A DNA stretch of 64,000 nt, taken from the NCBI RefSeq assembly GCF_003208435.1, contig NZ_QKMF01000006.1:62001-126000 (forward strand), given 5' to 3'. The first letter of the stretch is position 1; every line of letters begins with the position of its first letter. The notes under the pieces are model-generated. The model saw nothing but the letters and a program-made list of their open reading frames with translations, did no database searches and was not told the origin of the DNA. Both the position numbers and the translations under genes were made by a program. This stretch comes from Pelagimonas varians. GTDB lineage: Bacteria > Pseudomonadota > Alphaproteobacteria > Rhodobacterales > Rhodobacteraceae. This document shows positions 55,868 to 64,000 of this stretch, in pieces.

Positions 55868-58063
55868 CTATCTCGAGCGTCTCTTCACCCCGCCACGTTG
55901 GCCCGGCCGACCGGCTGTAGACCGACCTCGTGATTTCACCGCCGCTTCTGACGCTGCCTCAACTGCAGATTGCCGGGCCAGCGGGTCGTCCGATACAGCC
56001 AAATCGACGGCCTCCAATCGCTTGACTTCATCGCGTAATCGCGCCGCTTCTTCGAACTCAAGGTTCTCGGCGGCCTTGCGCATGTCGTTGCGCAGGCCCT
56101 CAAGAACGGTTTGAAGGTTGCCGCCAGCATGCCCCTTGTCGATTTTGGCCGTAACCCGTGATTGATCCGTATCGCCCTTATAAAGACCAGCTAGAATATC
56201 CTCGACGTTCTTTTTCACAGTTGCGGGGGTGATGCCGTGTTCGACGTTGTATGCCTCTTGTTTGGCGCGGCGGCGGTTGGTTTCGCCAATTGCCCGCTCC
56301 ATTGAGCCAGTCATCCGGTCAGCGTACATGATAACCCGGCCATGCTCGTTCCGCGCCGCACGTCCGATTGTCTGCACAAGCGATGTTTCAGAGCGCAGAA
56401 AACCTTCTTTGTCCGCGTCCAAAATGGCGACCAATCCGCATTCCGGAATGTCCAACCCTTCTCGCAGCAGGTTGATACCGATGAGAACGTCAAACGCCCC
56501 AAGTCGTAGGTCGCGCAGGATTTCGATCCGTTCAATGGTGTCGATATCCGAATGCATGTAGCGGACCTTGATGCCCTGTTCATGCAGGTATTCGGTTAAA
56601 TCTTCGGCCATGCGTTTTGTCAGAGTTGTGACAAGGGTGCGCATGCCTTCGGCGGTCACTTTGCGAATTTCATCAAGAACATCATCGACTTGCATTTCGA
56701 CCGGGCGGATTTCGACCGGGGGATCCAACAGGCCTGTGGGTCGGATCACCTGTTCGGTGAAGACACCGCCGGATTGCTCCAGCTCCCATCTGGAAGGGGT
56801 GGCTGAAACAAAGATCGACTGGGGCCGCATTGCGTCCCATTCCTCAAACTTGAGGGGGCGGTTGTCCATGCATGAAGGCAGGCGGAACCCGTGTTCGGCC
56901 AGTGTCATCTTGCGCCGAAAGTCGCCTTTGTACATCGCGCCGATTTGCGGCACTGAAACGTGGGATTCGTCCGCAAATACGATGGCATTGTCCGGGATGA
57001 ATTCGAACAGCGTGGGGGGCGGCTCGCCAGGTGCACGGCCGGTTAGATAACGCGAATAGTTCTCAATTCCACTGCAAACGCCGGTGGCTTCCAACATCTC
57101 GACGTCGAAATTACAGCGTTGCTCAAGACGTTGCGCCTCTAGCAATTTACCTTCGCCGACCAGTTGATCCAGCCGCTGGCGCAATTCTTTTTTGATGCCG
57201 ATGACGGCCTGATTCATCGTTGGTTTGGGCGTGACGTAATGCGAATTTGCGTAGATGCGGATGCGGTCAAAGGTGTCGGTTTTCACCCCGGTCAGCGGGT
57301 CAAATTCGGTAATACCTTCCAGTTCCTCGCCAAAGAAGGATAGTTTCCAAGCGCGATCTTCAAGGTGGGCGGGCCAGATTTCCAAACTGTCGCCGCGGAC
57401 CCGAAAGGAACCGCGCTGAAACCCCTGATCGTTGCGGCGATACTGCTGTGCGACCAAATCGGCGATGACCTTCCGCTGGTCATATTCAGTGCCGACCAAC
57501 AAATCTTGGGTCATCGCACCGTAGGTTTCGACCGAGCCTATCCCGTAAATGCACGAGACCGAGGCCACAATAATCACATCGTCGCGCTCCAAAAGCGCCC
57601 GAGTGGCCGAATGGCGCATCCGGTCGATCTGCTCGTTGATCTGGCTTTCTTTCTCGATGAAGGTGTCAGAGCGCGCGACGTAGGCCTCGGGTTGGTAATA
57701 GTCGTAATAGCTGACAAAGTATTCGACGGCATTGTCCGGAAAAAATCCTTTGAATTCCCCATATAGCTGGGCCGCGAGGGTCTTGTTCGGGGCAAGGATG
57801 ATGGCTGGGCGCTGCGTTTCTTCGATGACTTTCGCCATGGTGAATGTTTTGCCGGTGCCAGTGGCCCCTAACAAAACCTGCGACCGGTCGCCGTCGTTTA
57901 TGCCACCTGTCAATTCTACAATCGCTGTCGGTTGATCCCCCGCAGGGCTGAATTCCGTGTGCAGCACAAATTCTTTGCCGCCTTCCAGTTTCACGCGGTC
58001 TTTGATGTCAGGGGCCGGAGAATGCAGCAAGGCGTCAGATTTGTCAGAATGGGCGTAAGGCAT
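55868..58063 (-). CDS. uvrB: Excinuclease ABC subunit B
   Basis: 731-residue DNA damage-recognition helicase of nucleotide excision repair. It has Walker [16 protein letters not shown], the beta-hairpin region [14 protein letters not shown] with [11 protein letters not shown], helicase motifs (YVLPFS-type replaced by [11 protein letters not shown]), and the C-terminal UVR domain ([20 protein letters not shown]). A basic tail follows ([16 protein letters not shown]). The start is ATG at 58063; longer starts would include the SOS-like site. A LexA-box-like sequence lies 17 bases upstream. Confidence 0.97.
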   Translation of the reverse strand: MPYAHSDKSDALLHSPAPDIKDRVKLEGGKEFVLHTEFSPAGDQPTAIVELTGGINDGDRSQVLLGATGTGKTFTMAKVIEETQRPAIILAPNKTLAAQLYGEFKGFFPDNAVEYFVSYYDYYQPEAYVARSDTFIEKESQINEQIDRMRHSATRALLERDDVIIVASVSCIYGIGSVETYGAMTQDLLVGTEYDQRKVIADLVAQQYRRNDQGFQRGSFRVRGDSLEIWPAHLEDRAWKLSFFGEELEGITEFDPLTGVKTDTFDRIRIYANSHYVTPKPTMNQAVIGIKKELRQRLDQLVGEGKLLEAQRLEQRCNFDVEMLEATGVCSGIENYSRYLTGRAPGEPPPTLFEFIPDNAIVFADESHVSVPQIGAMYKGDFRRKMTLAEHGFRLPSCMDNRPLKFEEWDAMRPQSIFVSATPSRWELEQSGGVFTEQVIRPTGLLDPPVEIRPVEMQVDDVLDEIRKVTAEGMRTLVTTLTKRMAEDLTEYLHEQGIKVRYMHSDIDTIERIEILRDLRLGAFDVLIGINLLREGLDIPECGLVAILDADKEGFLRSETSLVQTIGRAARNEHGRVIMYADRMTGSMERAIGETNRRRAKQEAYNVEHGITPATVKKNVEDILAGLYKGDTDQSRVTAKIDKGHAGGNLQTVLEGLRNDMRKAAENLEFEEAARLRDEVKRLEAVDLAVSDDPLARQSAVEAASEAAVKSRGRSTAGRPGQRGGVKRRSR

Positions 58064-58079
58064 GAAGAGTCTCGCAATA

Positions 58080-58094
58080 GAACAAAAGTAGAAT
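58080..58094 (-). promoter_or_regulatory. SOS-box-like site upstream of uvrB
   Basis: On the minus strand ATTC-TACTTTT-GTTC, one base from the alphaproteobacterial LexA box GTTC-N7-GTTC. It lies 16 bases before the uvrB ATG. This is inferred from the published LexA site for this class and the match of the 7-base spacing. Confidence 0.5.
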
Positions 58095-58482
58095 TGATGC
58101 CATTTGTCGGTAATACAACCCCTGAAGGCGGTTTGAATGCAGCTTTGCGGAAAGTGGCGGGCCGCTAAGCAAAATGCCGCAGCCGAGTGAAAGCGGCCTG
58201 TTTTCAGTTTGTTAAGGTTTTCGCTGACAGTACTTTTCTGGTGTGCCACAAAATTAGGCCAAAAGAACTATTGCGGGAACGTTTGCGCAATATGTATCTT
58301 TTGAATAAGCAGACGGTTTGGCAGGTCTTGGTGCAGCATCTACCCACCCCTCGCTCCCCGCGGCCCTGACGGTCAAACCGCTGCTTGTCTTCGTTTTGCA
58401 CTATGTGACAAATGGACATGAACGGGCGCTTGCCCTATCGCGGGGAATCCCCGATAAACGGGCCTGACGAAGGAGTTATGCC
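58095..58482. other. Divergent gap between uvrB and the NDUFS4-like gene
   Basis: About 390 bases with no gene that I can support. It should contain promoters for both genes. There is no recognisable riboswitch or tRNA. A GAAC-N8-GAAC pair at 58265-58280 has the wrong spacing for a LexA site. Confidence 0.4.
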
Positions 58483-58794
58483 ATGCGTGCACGCATCTAT
58501 CAGCCAGCAAGAACAGCCATGTCCTCGGGGCAGGGAAAAACCAAGGTTTGGGTGCTTGAATATGCACCGGCATCACGCCGCGAAGTTGATCCGCTTATGG
58601 GGTGGACGTCTTCTACGGATACGCAGGCCCAGGTCAAAATGCGTTTTGATAGCAAAGAGGCCGCGTTGGTCTATGCACAAGACCATGGTGTTGATGCCCA
58701 AGTGGTCGAACCTAACAAGCGTAAGCCAAACATCCGCGCCCGCGGATATGCGGAGAACTTTGCCGTCGATCGCCGGGTTCCTTGGACGCACTAA
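58483..58794 (+). CDS. NDUFS4-like complex I accessory subunit (ETC complex I subunit)
   Basis: 103-residue protein similar to the 18 kDa (NDUFS4) accessory subunit of mitochondrial complex [49 protein letters not shown], then [22 protein letters not shown]. This subunit is typical of alphaproteobacteria and mitochondria. The ATG at 58483 has AAGGAG upstream. It is separate from nuo genes, as usual. Confidence 0.93.
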   Translation: MRARIYQPARTAMSSGQGKTKVWVLEYAPASRREVDPLMGWTSSTDTQAQVKMRFDSKEAALVYAQDHGVDAQVVEPNKRKPNIRARGYAENFAVDRRVPWTH

Positions 58795-58802
58795 CGCGTT
58801 CT

Positions 58803-58832
58803 GAGCCGGCTGGTGAATCCGGAAACCGGCTC
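58803..58832 (+). other. Inverted repeat after the NDUFS4-like gene
   Basis: GAGCCGG at 58803-58809 pairs with CCGGCTC at 58826-58832. No T-run follows, so it is only a candidate 3' end structure. Confidence 0.45.
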
Positions 58833-59043
58833 AACGAGTTTCCACTCTCGAAAATCCTTCCGGACACCCGTGCGCGGCATTGTTTGGCAAGAACTTCGCA
58901 AAACCTGCAAAATTCTTAGGCTCGAAATTTGCCAAAGAGGACGCGGTTCCAGACCGGACTCTTTTTGCTGAGCGGGGTCAGGTCGGAAAATGTGCGGTGC
59001 CTAGCAAAGAAATCCTGTGGGCTACGATTAAAATGCTGCGGTA

Positions 59044-59825
59044 TGAAGCGCCTGGTCAGTGATTTTGGCTACAATACTACGCACTTCACTTCTGGACGCG
59101 AGAAGGCCGTCGTTCGGTGCGCTGCAGCGGCGGGGCTGCCGTTGGAGGATATGCAGCAGGCCTTGATCCGCGACATCCTGCGGAACAATATTGTTAAAAA
59201 CTCCGCTGTTAAATCAGGCACCATAGTCTTTGGTGTTGAGATCACAGACAGTAAATACCGTACCATTCAAAGCCTATCCGCCGAGGTCGGCATTGATGCG
59301 ATCTCTGTAGGTGAAAACTCGCTTTTAAATCGCAAAATTCAGACTGATATCTTCAAATTGCACCGGATTGACAGCCCTCTTCGGCGGTTTTTTTGCAGTC
59401 TTTTGAATGGCTTCGTGGGATTTCGCCCCGATTTAGATGTTCATCGGTTGGCAGCCAAGGAACATCGAAGACGACAAGTTTCGATCGTTATGTTTTCTGA
59501 AGCCGTGTTGACAGTCCAAGAGCAAAACTTTGGTAGCATCTTTGGGGCCACGTTCCCATGTTTCGGACCAAGGTTTGTCGCCCAATCGATCTCGAACATC
59601 CCGGAGTTTCTTGGTGATCGCGTAGAGCTGAAGTGGTGTCTCCGGATTCATCGGGATACAAGTCACCAGCCATTGTATACGCTCGGTCCAACGAAAACCG
59701 AAATACCGGATTTCGTAGATTTTGACGAGCCGTTCAAACACCCAATACAGAATTTATCGGGCCTACGCCGTTATTTGCTGAGACCGCCGTGCAATGTCGG
59801 GACATCGAGTGGTGTGAACCCGTAG
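59044..59825 (+). CDS. Unassigned open frame, convergent with pheS (uncertain gene)
   Basis: Open for 261 codons from ATG at 59044, ending 55 bases inside the 3' end of pheS. The first half (residues 1-110) looks more protein-like ([27 protein letters not shown]-like and [22 protein letters not shown]) than the second, which is antisense to the frame at 59433-59741. I recognise no family, signal or motif, and no ribosome site was clear. It may be an orphan gene, a remnant, or a chance frame. A longer frame begins at 58929. Confidence 0.25.
59433..59741 (-). CDS. Hypothetical protein downstream of pheS, 102 residues
   Basis: 102-residue frame on the pheS strand, beginning 30 bases after the pheS stop. 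It is rich in Arg and Trp ([30 protein letters not shown]) and has no recognised domain, signal or membrane segment. Its codon choices look coding-like by eye. It may be co-transcribed with pheS. It overlaps the antisense frame at 59044-59825; at most one is likely to be real, and I favour this one. Confidence 0.4.
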   Translation of the reverse strand: MFERLVKIYEIRYFGFRWTERIQWLVTCIPMNPETPLQLYAITKKLRDVRDRLGDKPWSETWERGPKDATKVLLLDCQHGFRKHNDRNLSSSMFLGCQPMNI

Positions 59826-60844
59826 TGCTTCAACCAGCGCAGGTCTGAATCGAAGAATGCCCGCAAATCTGGAATGCCGTATTTGAGCATTGCCAACCGG
59901 TCAATCCCGATCCCAAAGGCGAACCCTTGGTATTCTTTGGGGTCAACACCTGCATTCTCCAAAACCTTTGGATGCACCATGCCAGAGCCGAGGATTTCCA
60001 TCCAATCGTCGCCTTCGCCAACCTTCAGAACGCCATTTTCCCAACTGCACTGAATGTCGACCTCAGCCGAGGGTTCCGTGAAAGGAAAATGTGATGCGCG
60101 AAAACGTAGTTCCACATGGTCGACTTCGAAGAACGCTTTCACGAATTCTTCGAGGCACCATTTCAGGTTTGCCATTGAAACGTCTTTGCCAATGCATAGA
60201 CCTTCGACTTGATGAAACATTGGCGTGTGCGTCTGGTCATAATCGGCGCGATAGACACGGCCGGGTGCGATGATGCGGATTGGTGCCCCTTGCTTTTCCA
60301 TCGACCGAATTTGCACCGGGGATGTGTGGGTCCGCAATATATGAGGTGCGCGGTCGTCACCTTCCGCGCGGCTCATATAGAAGGTGTCCATCTCGGCGCG
60401 GGCCGGATGATGGCTTGGGATGTTCAGTGCATCAAACACATACCAGTCTGTGTCGATCTGAGGACCTTCGGCAACTGCAAATCCCATGTCGGCAAAGATG
60501 GCCGAGACCTCTTCGGTCACCTGACTGATCGGATGGATTGACCCTTGGCGCTGTGGCCGTGCAGGCAGTGTTACGTCCAGCCATTCTGTGGCCAGACGGG
60601 CGTCAAGGGCAGCGTCCGCAAGCGCAGATTTTTTGGCGGCCAAGGCAGCGTTGATTTCATCTTTGAGTGCATTCAACGCCGGGCCCGCAACTTGACGTTC
60701 CTCAGGGGACATTTTCCCTAAAGACCGCATTTGCAGGCTAATCTCGCCCTTCTTACCGACGGCCTGCACACGCAGCTCTTCGAGCGCGGCTTCGTCGCCA
60801 GCGTCATTTATTAGGGTCAGATACTTGTCGCGCAGATCGTCCAT
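59771..60844 (-). CDS. pheS: Phenylalanyl-tRNA synthetase alpha subunit
   Basis: 357-residue catalytic subunit. Class II features: [12 protein letters not shown] and TSPVQIRSM (motif 2 region with LRTHTSPVQ), [25 protein letters not shown], and motif 3 [18 protein letters not shown]. The N-terminal coiled-coil is present. Normal length. It is on the minus strand about 8.1 kb from the end of pheT, not in the usual pheST operon. Confidence 0.97.
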   Translation of the reverse strand: MDDLRDKYLTLINDAGDEAALEELRVQAVGKKGEISLQMRSLGKMSPEERQVAGPALNALKDEINAALAAKKSALADAALDARLATEWLDVTLPARPQRQGSIHPISQVTEEVSAIFADMGFAVAEGPQIDTDWYVFDALNIPSHHPARAEMDTFYMSRAEGDDRAPHILRTHTSPVQIRSMEKQGAPIRIIAPGRVYRADYDQTHTPMFHQVEGLCIGKDVSMANLKWCLEEFVKAFFEVDHVELRFRASHFPFTEPSAEVDIQCSWENGVLKVGEGDDWMEILGSGMVHPKVLENAGVDPKEYQGFAFGIGIDRLAMLKYGIPDLRAFFDSDLRWLKHYGFTPLDVPTLHGGLSK

Positions 60845-60975
60845 CGGGGGCCTCCAGAGTTCCGGGTCGAGCGTTACCGCGAAGCCGCGCGGGTGGCAAG
60901 CGCCCAGTCATCCATAGACCTCCGGAACCTATGCTGCATTCGGGGGCTCTGTCTTGGCAGGGCGGACGCAAATCG

Positions 60976-62520
60976 TCATGCAATCTCGCGTCTCTGTGGT
61001 TGCTGGATTGTAAACTGTGCGACCATGTCCGCGAGGGAGCGTGCATCTGCGTCCAACTTGTGGCTGGCCGAGGTCGATTCGTGCACCATTGCAGCATTTT
61101 CTTGTGTGACCTGATCCAGCTGGGTCACCCCGGTATTGATTTCTGCCAAGGCTGCAGATTGTTGTAGAGTGCCTTGAGTGATCGCGGACACCTGCCGAGA
61201 GATTTCACTGACTTGCGCGACAATTTCCGTCAGGGCTTTCCCTGCGCGTCCAACAAGTTCAACGCCGCGATCGACTTGTTCCGAGCTGTTCCCGATAAGC
61301 ACTTTGATTTCTTTTGCAGATTCAGCGGACCGTTGCGCCAATGCCCGAACCTCGGAAGCGACAACCGCAAACCCGTTTCCGGCTTCACCAGCGCGGGCAG
61401 CTTCGACACCAGCGTTCAGCGCCAAAAGGTTGGTTTGGAACGCAATATTGTCGATAACACCAATTATCTGGGAAATGTGGCTGGCACTGGTTTCAATCTC
61501 ATTCATTGCTTCAACGGCGTTTTGAACCACATGGCCACTATTTTCCGCGCCTTGTTTTGCCTCGAAAATGCTACTTTCGACATTCTGAGTGCTTTGCGCA
61601 GCCGATCCGACGCTATTGGTCAATTCTTCGAGCGCAGCGGCGGCTTCTTCAAGTGTGGCTGCTTGTGACTCCGTTCTGGTCGATAGGTTGTCAGAGGCGC
61701 GGGCCACATTGGCGGAACCGTTGCGAATACCGGTGGCAACTTCGAAGATACGTTCCATTGTTTGGTTTAAGGTTTCGATCGTCCGATTGAAATCGTCCCT
61801 CAATTTTGCATGCGAGGGCGGGAAATCGTCTGTGATTTCACATGTCAAATCCCCGTCTGCTAGCAAAGCAAGGTTTTCGGTCAGAACGGACACGATGCGA
61901 TCAGATTGTTCTTGGCTGCTTTGCGCCAGCATTTCTGCGTCTTTGGCGATTTCTGCTTGTTTCAAAGCTTCTTGTCTTTGACTGAGCGCTTCGGCGTCGA
62001 TCGCCTTTTTCTGCAAAATACTGACCAACAAGACGGAGGTTTCCATAACAACAATTGCGGCGTGCATAATGGTGCGGCCAACGTTGGAAAGGGTCGTGCC
62101 ATCTGGGTAGACCAAAGATGGGATCAGCAAAGTGAAGGCTAAATGGTGGACCGCAATAATCGCCGCTGTAAAAAACAGGACACGGGCATTGTTGAGTGTC
62201 GACGACACTGCAATTGCCACGAAATACAGCATGTGTGAATCGGTTTGCCATGGGTGACCAATGAAAGACACCGTCAGCAATACGCAATGCGCAACCAAGG
62301 CAAAGGAAATGACATAGGGCCCGATACCCTGTGGCAAGCGCCGTGAAATAAAGGTGAGTACAGTAATAGCCAGACTGGCTGCCCCTAACAAAATCCAAGG
62401 CATGGCCGGGTTGACATACAGGGCCACAAGCATGGGCCAAGGTGACAGAGCAAGGCTGGCATAAATCTGCAGCTTGAAATCCTGAGTGTCAGAGACGTTC
62501 TTTACACCTGAGGTGAGCAT
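60976..62520 (-). CDS. Methyl-accepting chemotaxis protein with polytopic membrane sensor
   Basis: 514-residue receptor. The N-terminal 190 residues hold about six hydrophobic segments (no large periplasmic domain), then a linker with a HAMP-like part ([31 protein letters not shown]). The signalling domain contains the hairpin tip [50 protein letters not shown]. The start ATG at 62520 overlaps the 3' end of the 104-residue gene by 19 bases, so the two are coupled. No C-terminal CheR-binding pentapeptide is seen. Ligand unknown. Confidence 0.9.
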   Translation of the reverse strand: MLTSGVKNVSDTQDFKLQIYASLALSPWPMLVALYVNPAMPWILLGAASLAITVLTFISRRLPQGIGPYVISFALVAHCVLLTVSFIGHPWQTDSHMLYFVAIAVSSTLNNARVLFFTAAIIAVHHLAFTLLIPSLVYPDGTTLSNVGRTIMHAAIVVMETSVLLVSILQKKAIDAEALSQRQEALKQAEIAKDAEMLAQSSQEQSDRIVSVLTENLALLADGDLTCEITDDFPPSHAKLRDDFNRTIETLNQTMERIFEVATGIRNGSANVARASDNLSTRTESQAATLEEAAAALEELTNSVGSAAQSTQNVESSIFEAKQGAENSGHVVQNAVEAMNEIETSASHISQIIGVIDNIAFQTNLLALNAGVEAARAGEAGNGFAVVASEVRALAQRSAESAKEIKVLIGNSSEQVDRGVELVGRAGKALTEIVAQVSEISRQVSAITQGTLQQSAALAEINTGVTQLDQVTQENAAMVHESTSASHKLDADARSLADMVAQFTIQQPQRREIA

Positions 62521-62816
62521 AGGGTCGCAACCTTTTTTCCATCCAGCAAAAGCCAAGCGCCGTTTTTCTTGAGGTTGGTTATGTCATTCGGACCGCTGAC
62601 AACGGTCATGCTGCCAAGCGGTGCACGCACAGGATAGGTTTCCTTGAGGCCTGATTTTTGGATGATCCGAGAGGCTTGAGAGCCCCAAGGATACGAAACG
62701 ACCAACACCAAATCCGCATCTTCAAGCGAAGACCCTGACACAACCAGCGCCAGCGCAGAAAGACTGAGCAGACCGGATGCACAAAGCGTAGCAATGATAT
62801 GACCAACGGTATTCAT
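62502..62816 (-). CDS. Small exported or membrane-anchored protein upstream of the MCP
   Basis: 104-residue protein with one N-terminal hydrophobic segment ([22 protein letters not shown], about 7-28), probably an uncleaved anchor or signal. The rest (about 75 residues) has a mixed alpha/beta look: [50 protein letters not shown]. No family recognised. Its 3' end overlaps the MCP start by 19 bases. It could be a periplasmic partner that senses a ligand for the receptor; this is inference. Confidence 0.65.
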   Translation of the reverse strand: MNTVGHIIATLCASGLLSLSALALVVSGSSLEDADLVLVVSYPWGSQASRIIQKSGLKETYPVRAPLGSMTVVSGPNDITNLKKNGAWLLLDGKKVATLCSPQV

Positions 62817-63202
62817 GTCTGCAAACTATGATGCAGGTCTTAACGATGGGTATCTATGCTAGGTGAGAGCGCATCGAAATGTATTGAAATCGAATGAAAA
62901 TATATGCAATTGGCACCGGCCATTGTCCCGGGCGGTTCAGCCCAGTAGAGGCTTAATAATGCGGCCCAGTCTTTGCAATCAAATGATTTAGGGGCGTAGT
63001 GGCCCGGCAAAATCAGACGTTGGGCGCTTGAGGTTGGCGATGATGGCTAGGCATGGATCTTTCTTCCTACCAATTAAGATAGGGTTTGGGTCGGTATGCA
63101 TCACTACCTAAGCCGTAATTGTGGCATAGGCCTGTAAAGCGGAAACGCTAAAGGGAAACGACATTGCTATCGCTTCCCCCCAATTTCAGTTTTATGCGCT
63201 GA
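62817..63202. other. Non-coding gap between the MCP unit and ettA
   Basis: 386 bases with no gene I can support, no tRNA, and no clear hairpin or riboswitch. It contains the promoter of the 104-residue gene and the 3' region of ettA. Confidence 0.5.
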
Positions 63203-64000
63203 TTAACGCACGAACTTCTTGAACTTCACACGTGTGGGTTCCAGCGCGTTTTCACCAAGGCGGCGCTTTTTGTCTTCTTCGTAGTCTTCGAAGTTACCTT
63301 CAAACCATTCCACATGCGCCTCCCCCTCGAAGGCAAGGATGTGCGTGCAAATCCGGTCGAGGAAAAAGCGATCGTGTGAAATCACAACAGCACAACCCGC
63401 GAAATCCGTCAGTGCGTCTTCGAGCGCCCGCAGCGTTTCGACGTCCAAATCGTTGGTTGGTTCATCGAGCAGCAAGACATTGCCACCTGATTTCAACAAG
63501 CGCGCCATGTGGACGCGGTTGCGTTCCCCGCCCGACAGTTTGTTGACCGGCTTTTGTTGATCGCCGCCCTTGAAGTTAAAGGACGAGCAATAGGCGCGGC
63601 TGTTGATTTCCGCGTCGCCTAGCTTGATTATTTCGGCACCGCCAGTGATGGCCTGCCAGACAGTTTCGCCATCGGCCAGATCATCACGTGACTGATCGAC
63701 GTAGGAAAGTTGAACGGTATCCCCAAGTTCAATTGTGCCGCCATCGGGCTGTTCCCCGTCGGTCAACATTTTGAACAGGGTCGACTTACCCGCACCGTTT
63801 GGCCCGATCACGCCGACAATGCCGCCGGGTGGCAGGCTAAAAGACAGGTTTTCGATCAAAAGCTTGTCGCCCATTGCTTTGGTCAGGTTCTCAACTTCGA
63901 TCACCTTAGAGCCAAGACGTTGACCATTCGGGATAATGATCTGAGCGCGACCAACTTTTTCACGCTCTGACTGGCCTGCCATCTCTTCATAGGCGGCAAT
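63203..64000 (-). CDS. ettA: Energy-dependent translational throttle protein EttA, 5' end cut by window
   Basis: ABC-F ATPase that binds the ribosome E site. About 266 C-terminal codons are present. The second ATPase domain has IGPNGAGKSTLFKML (Walker A), LSGGERNRVHMARLLKSGGNVLLLDEPTNDLDVETLRAL (signature and Walker B) and VVISHDRFFLDRICTHILAFEG (switch His). The end FEGNFEDYEEDKKRRLG is the EttA signature region. The first ATPase domain is outside the window. Confidence 0.95.
   Translation of the reverse strand: MAAYEEMAGQSEREKVGRAQIIIPNGQRLGSKVIEVENLTKAMGDKLLIENLSFSLPPGGIVGVIGPNGAGKSTLFKMLTDGEQPDGGTIELGDTVQLSYVDQSRDDLADGETVWQAITGGAEIIKLGDAEINSRAYCSSFNFKGGDQQKPVNKLSGGERNRVHMARLLKSGGNVLLLDEPTNDLDVETLRALEDALTDFAGCAVVISHDRFFLDRICTHILAFEGEAHVEWFEGNFEDYEEDKKRRLGENALEPTRVKFKKFVR

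Noticed and set aside
55775-55880. Short open reading next to the uvrB stop ending KLDSKERAN
   Set aside because: No start codon in frame before an upstream stop, and only about 32 codons.
58265-58280. GAAC-N8-GAAC pair upstream of uvrB
   Set aside because: The spacing is 8 and not 7, so it does not fit the LexA site; the site at 58080-58094 has the right spacing.
58833-59770. Insertion sequence remnant next to pheS
   Set aside because: I saw no transposase motif, terminal inverted repeats or target duplication.
1-64000. tRNA, rRNA or CRISPR array
   Set aside because: No T-loop-like GGTTCGAATCC pattern, rRNA stretch or regularly spaced repeat was found in the gaps on reading them; a dedicated search could still find a missed one.

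Overview
The window looks like chromosomal DNA from a marine alphaproteobacterium of the Rhodobacteraceae (Roseobacter group). The signs are an rsh-rpoZ-folK run, a choXWV choline importer, DUF2125, DUF3576 and DUF1244 proteins, an NDUFS4-like complex I subunit, a MocR/PdxR regulator, a HspQ protein, a Rhodobacter-type porin, and a recurring GGGGGC-AGC-GCCCCC intergenic palindrome. It is almost wholly core genome. I see no transposase, integrase, prophage block, CRISPR array, tRNA or rRNA. Two genes run off the ends: rsh on the left and ettA on the right.

Layout. 1-12.9 kb: stringent response and basic metabolism (rsh, rpoZ, folK, a NYN nuclease, ispH), a LysE exporter/methyltransferase/RNase H run, a TRIC-like channel, a PatB-type C-S lyase, then three tandem peptide deformylase genes followed by fmt. 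The last deformylase copy has lost catalytic residues. After these come two small membrane proteins, a glutathionyl-hydroquinone-reductase-like protein and a lone degenerate receiver domain. 13-24.7 kb: lytic transglycosylase, adenine deaminase, the choline importer operon (with a LysE-type exporter gene inserted in it and a palindromic TetR-type operator in front), a crotonase/SDR pair, DUF2125, another SDR and a UbiH-family monooxygenase. 24.8-38.3 kb: amidase, DapC-like aminotransferase, ftsK, lolA, a lipoprotein transglycosylase, hspQ, then a leftward series of cofactor genes (YggS/PLPBP; MocR-ribF-YcgN-ltaE) and a porin. 38.6-49 kb: DUF3576 lipoprotein, glycosyltransferase, leuS-lptE-holA, a glutathione transferase, DUF1244, N-formylglutamate amidohydrolase, pyk and rpmI-rplT. 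49-64 kb: pheT, an EF-hand protein, an AhpD-like protein, acyl-CoA dehydrogenase, TauE, uvrB, the NDUFS4-like gene, an unassigned roughly 0.9 kb block, pheS, a chemotaxis receptor coupled to a small exported protein, and ettA.

How the genes work together. fmt and the deformylases form the formyl-methionine cycle. leuS, lptE and holA are linked by overlapping ends, as are choW and choV. MocR, ribF, ycgN-like and ltaE are nearly contiguous and could link pyridoxal phosphate sensing to flavin and PLP-enzyme genes. lolA, lptE, the porin and the two transglycosylases serve the envelope.

The points most worth a second look are the degenerate third deformylase, a C-rich hairpin loop with a G-quadruplex on the opposite strand after ispH, an SOS-box-like site before uvrB, the exporter inside the choline importer operon, a structured leader before rpmI-rplT, and the separation and inversion of pheS relative to pheT. 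No clearly new multi-gene defence or mobile system was found.
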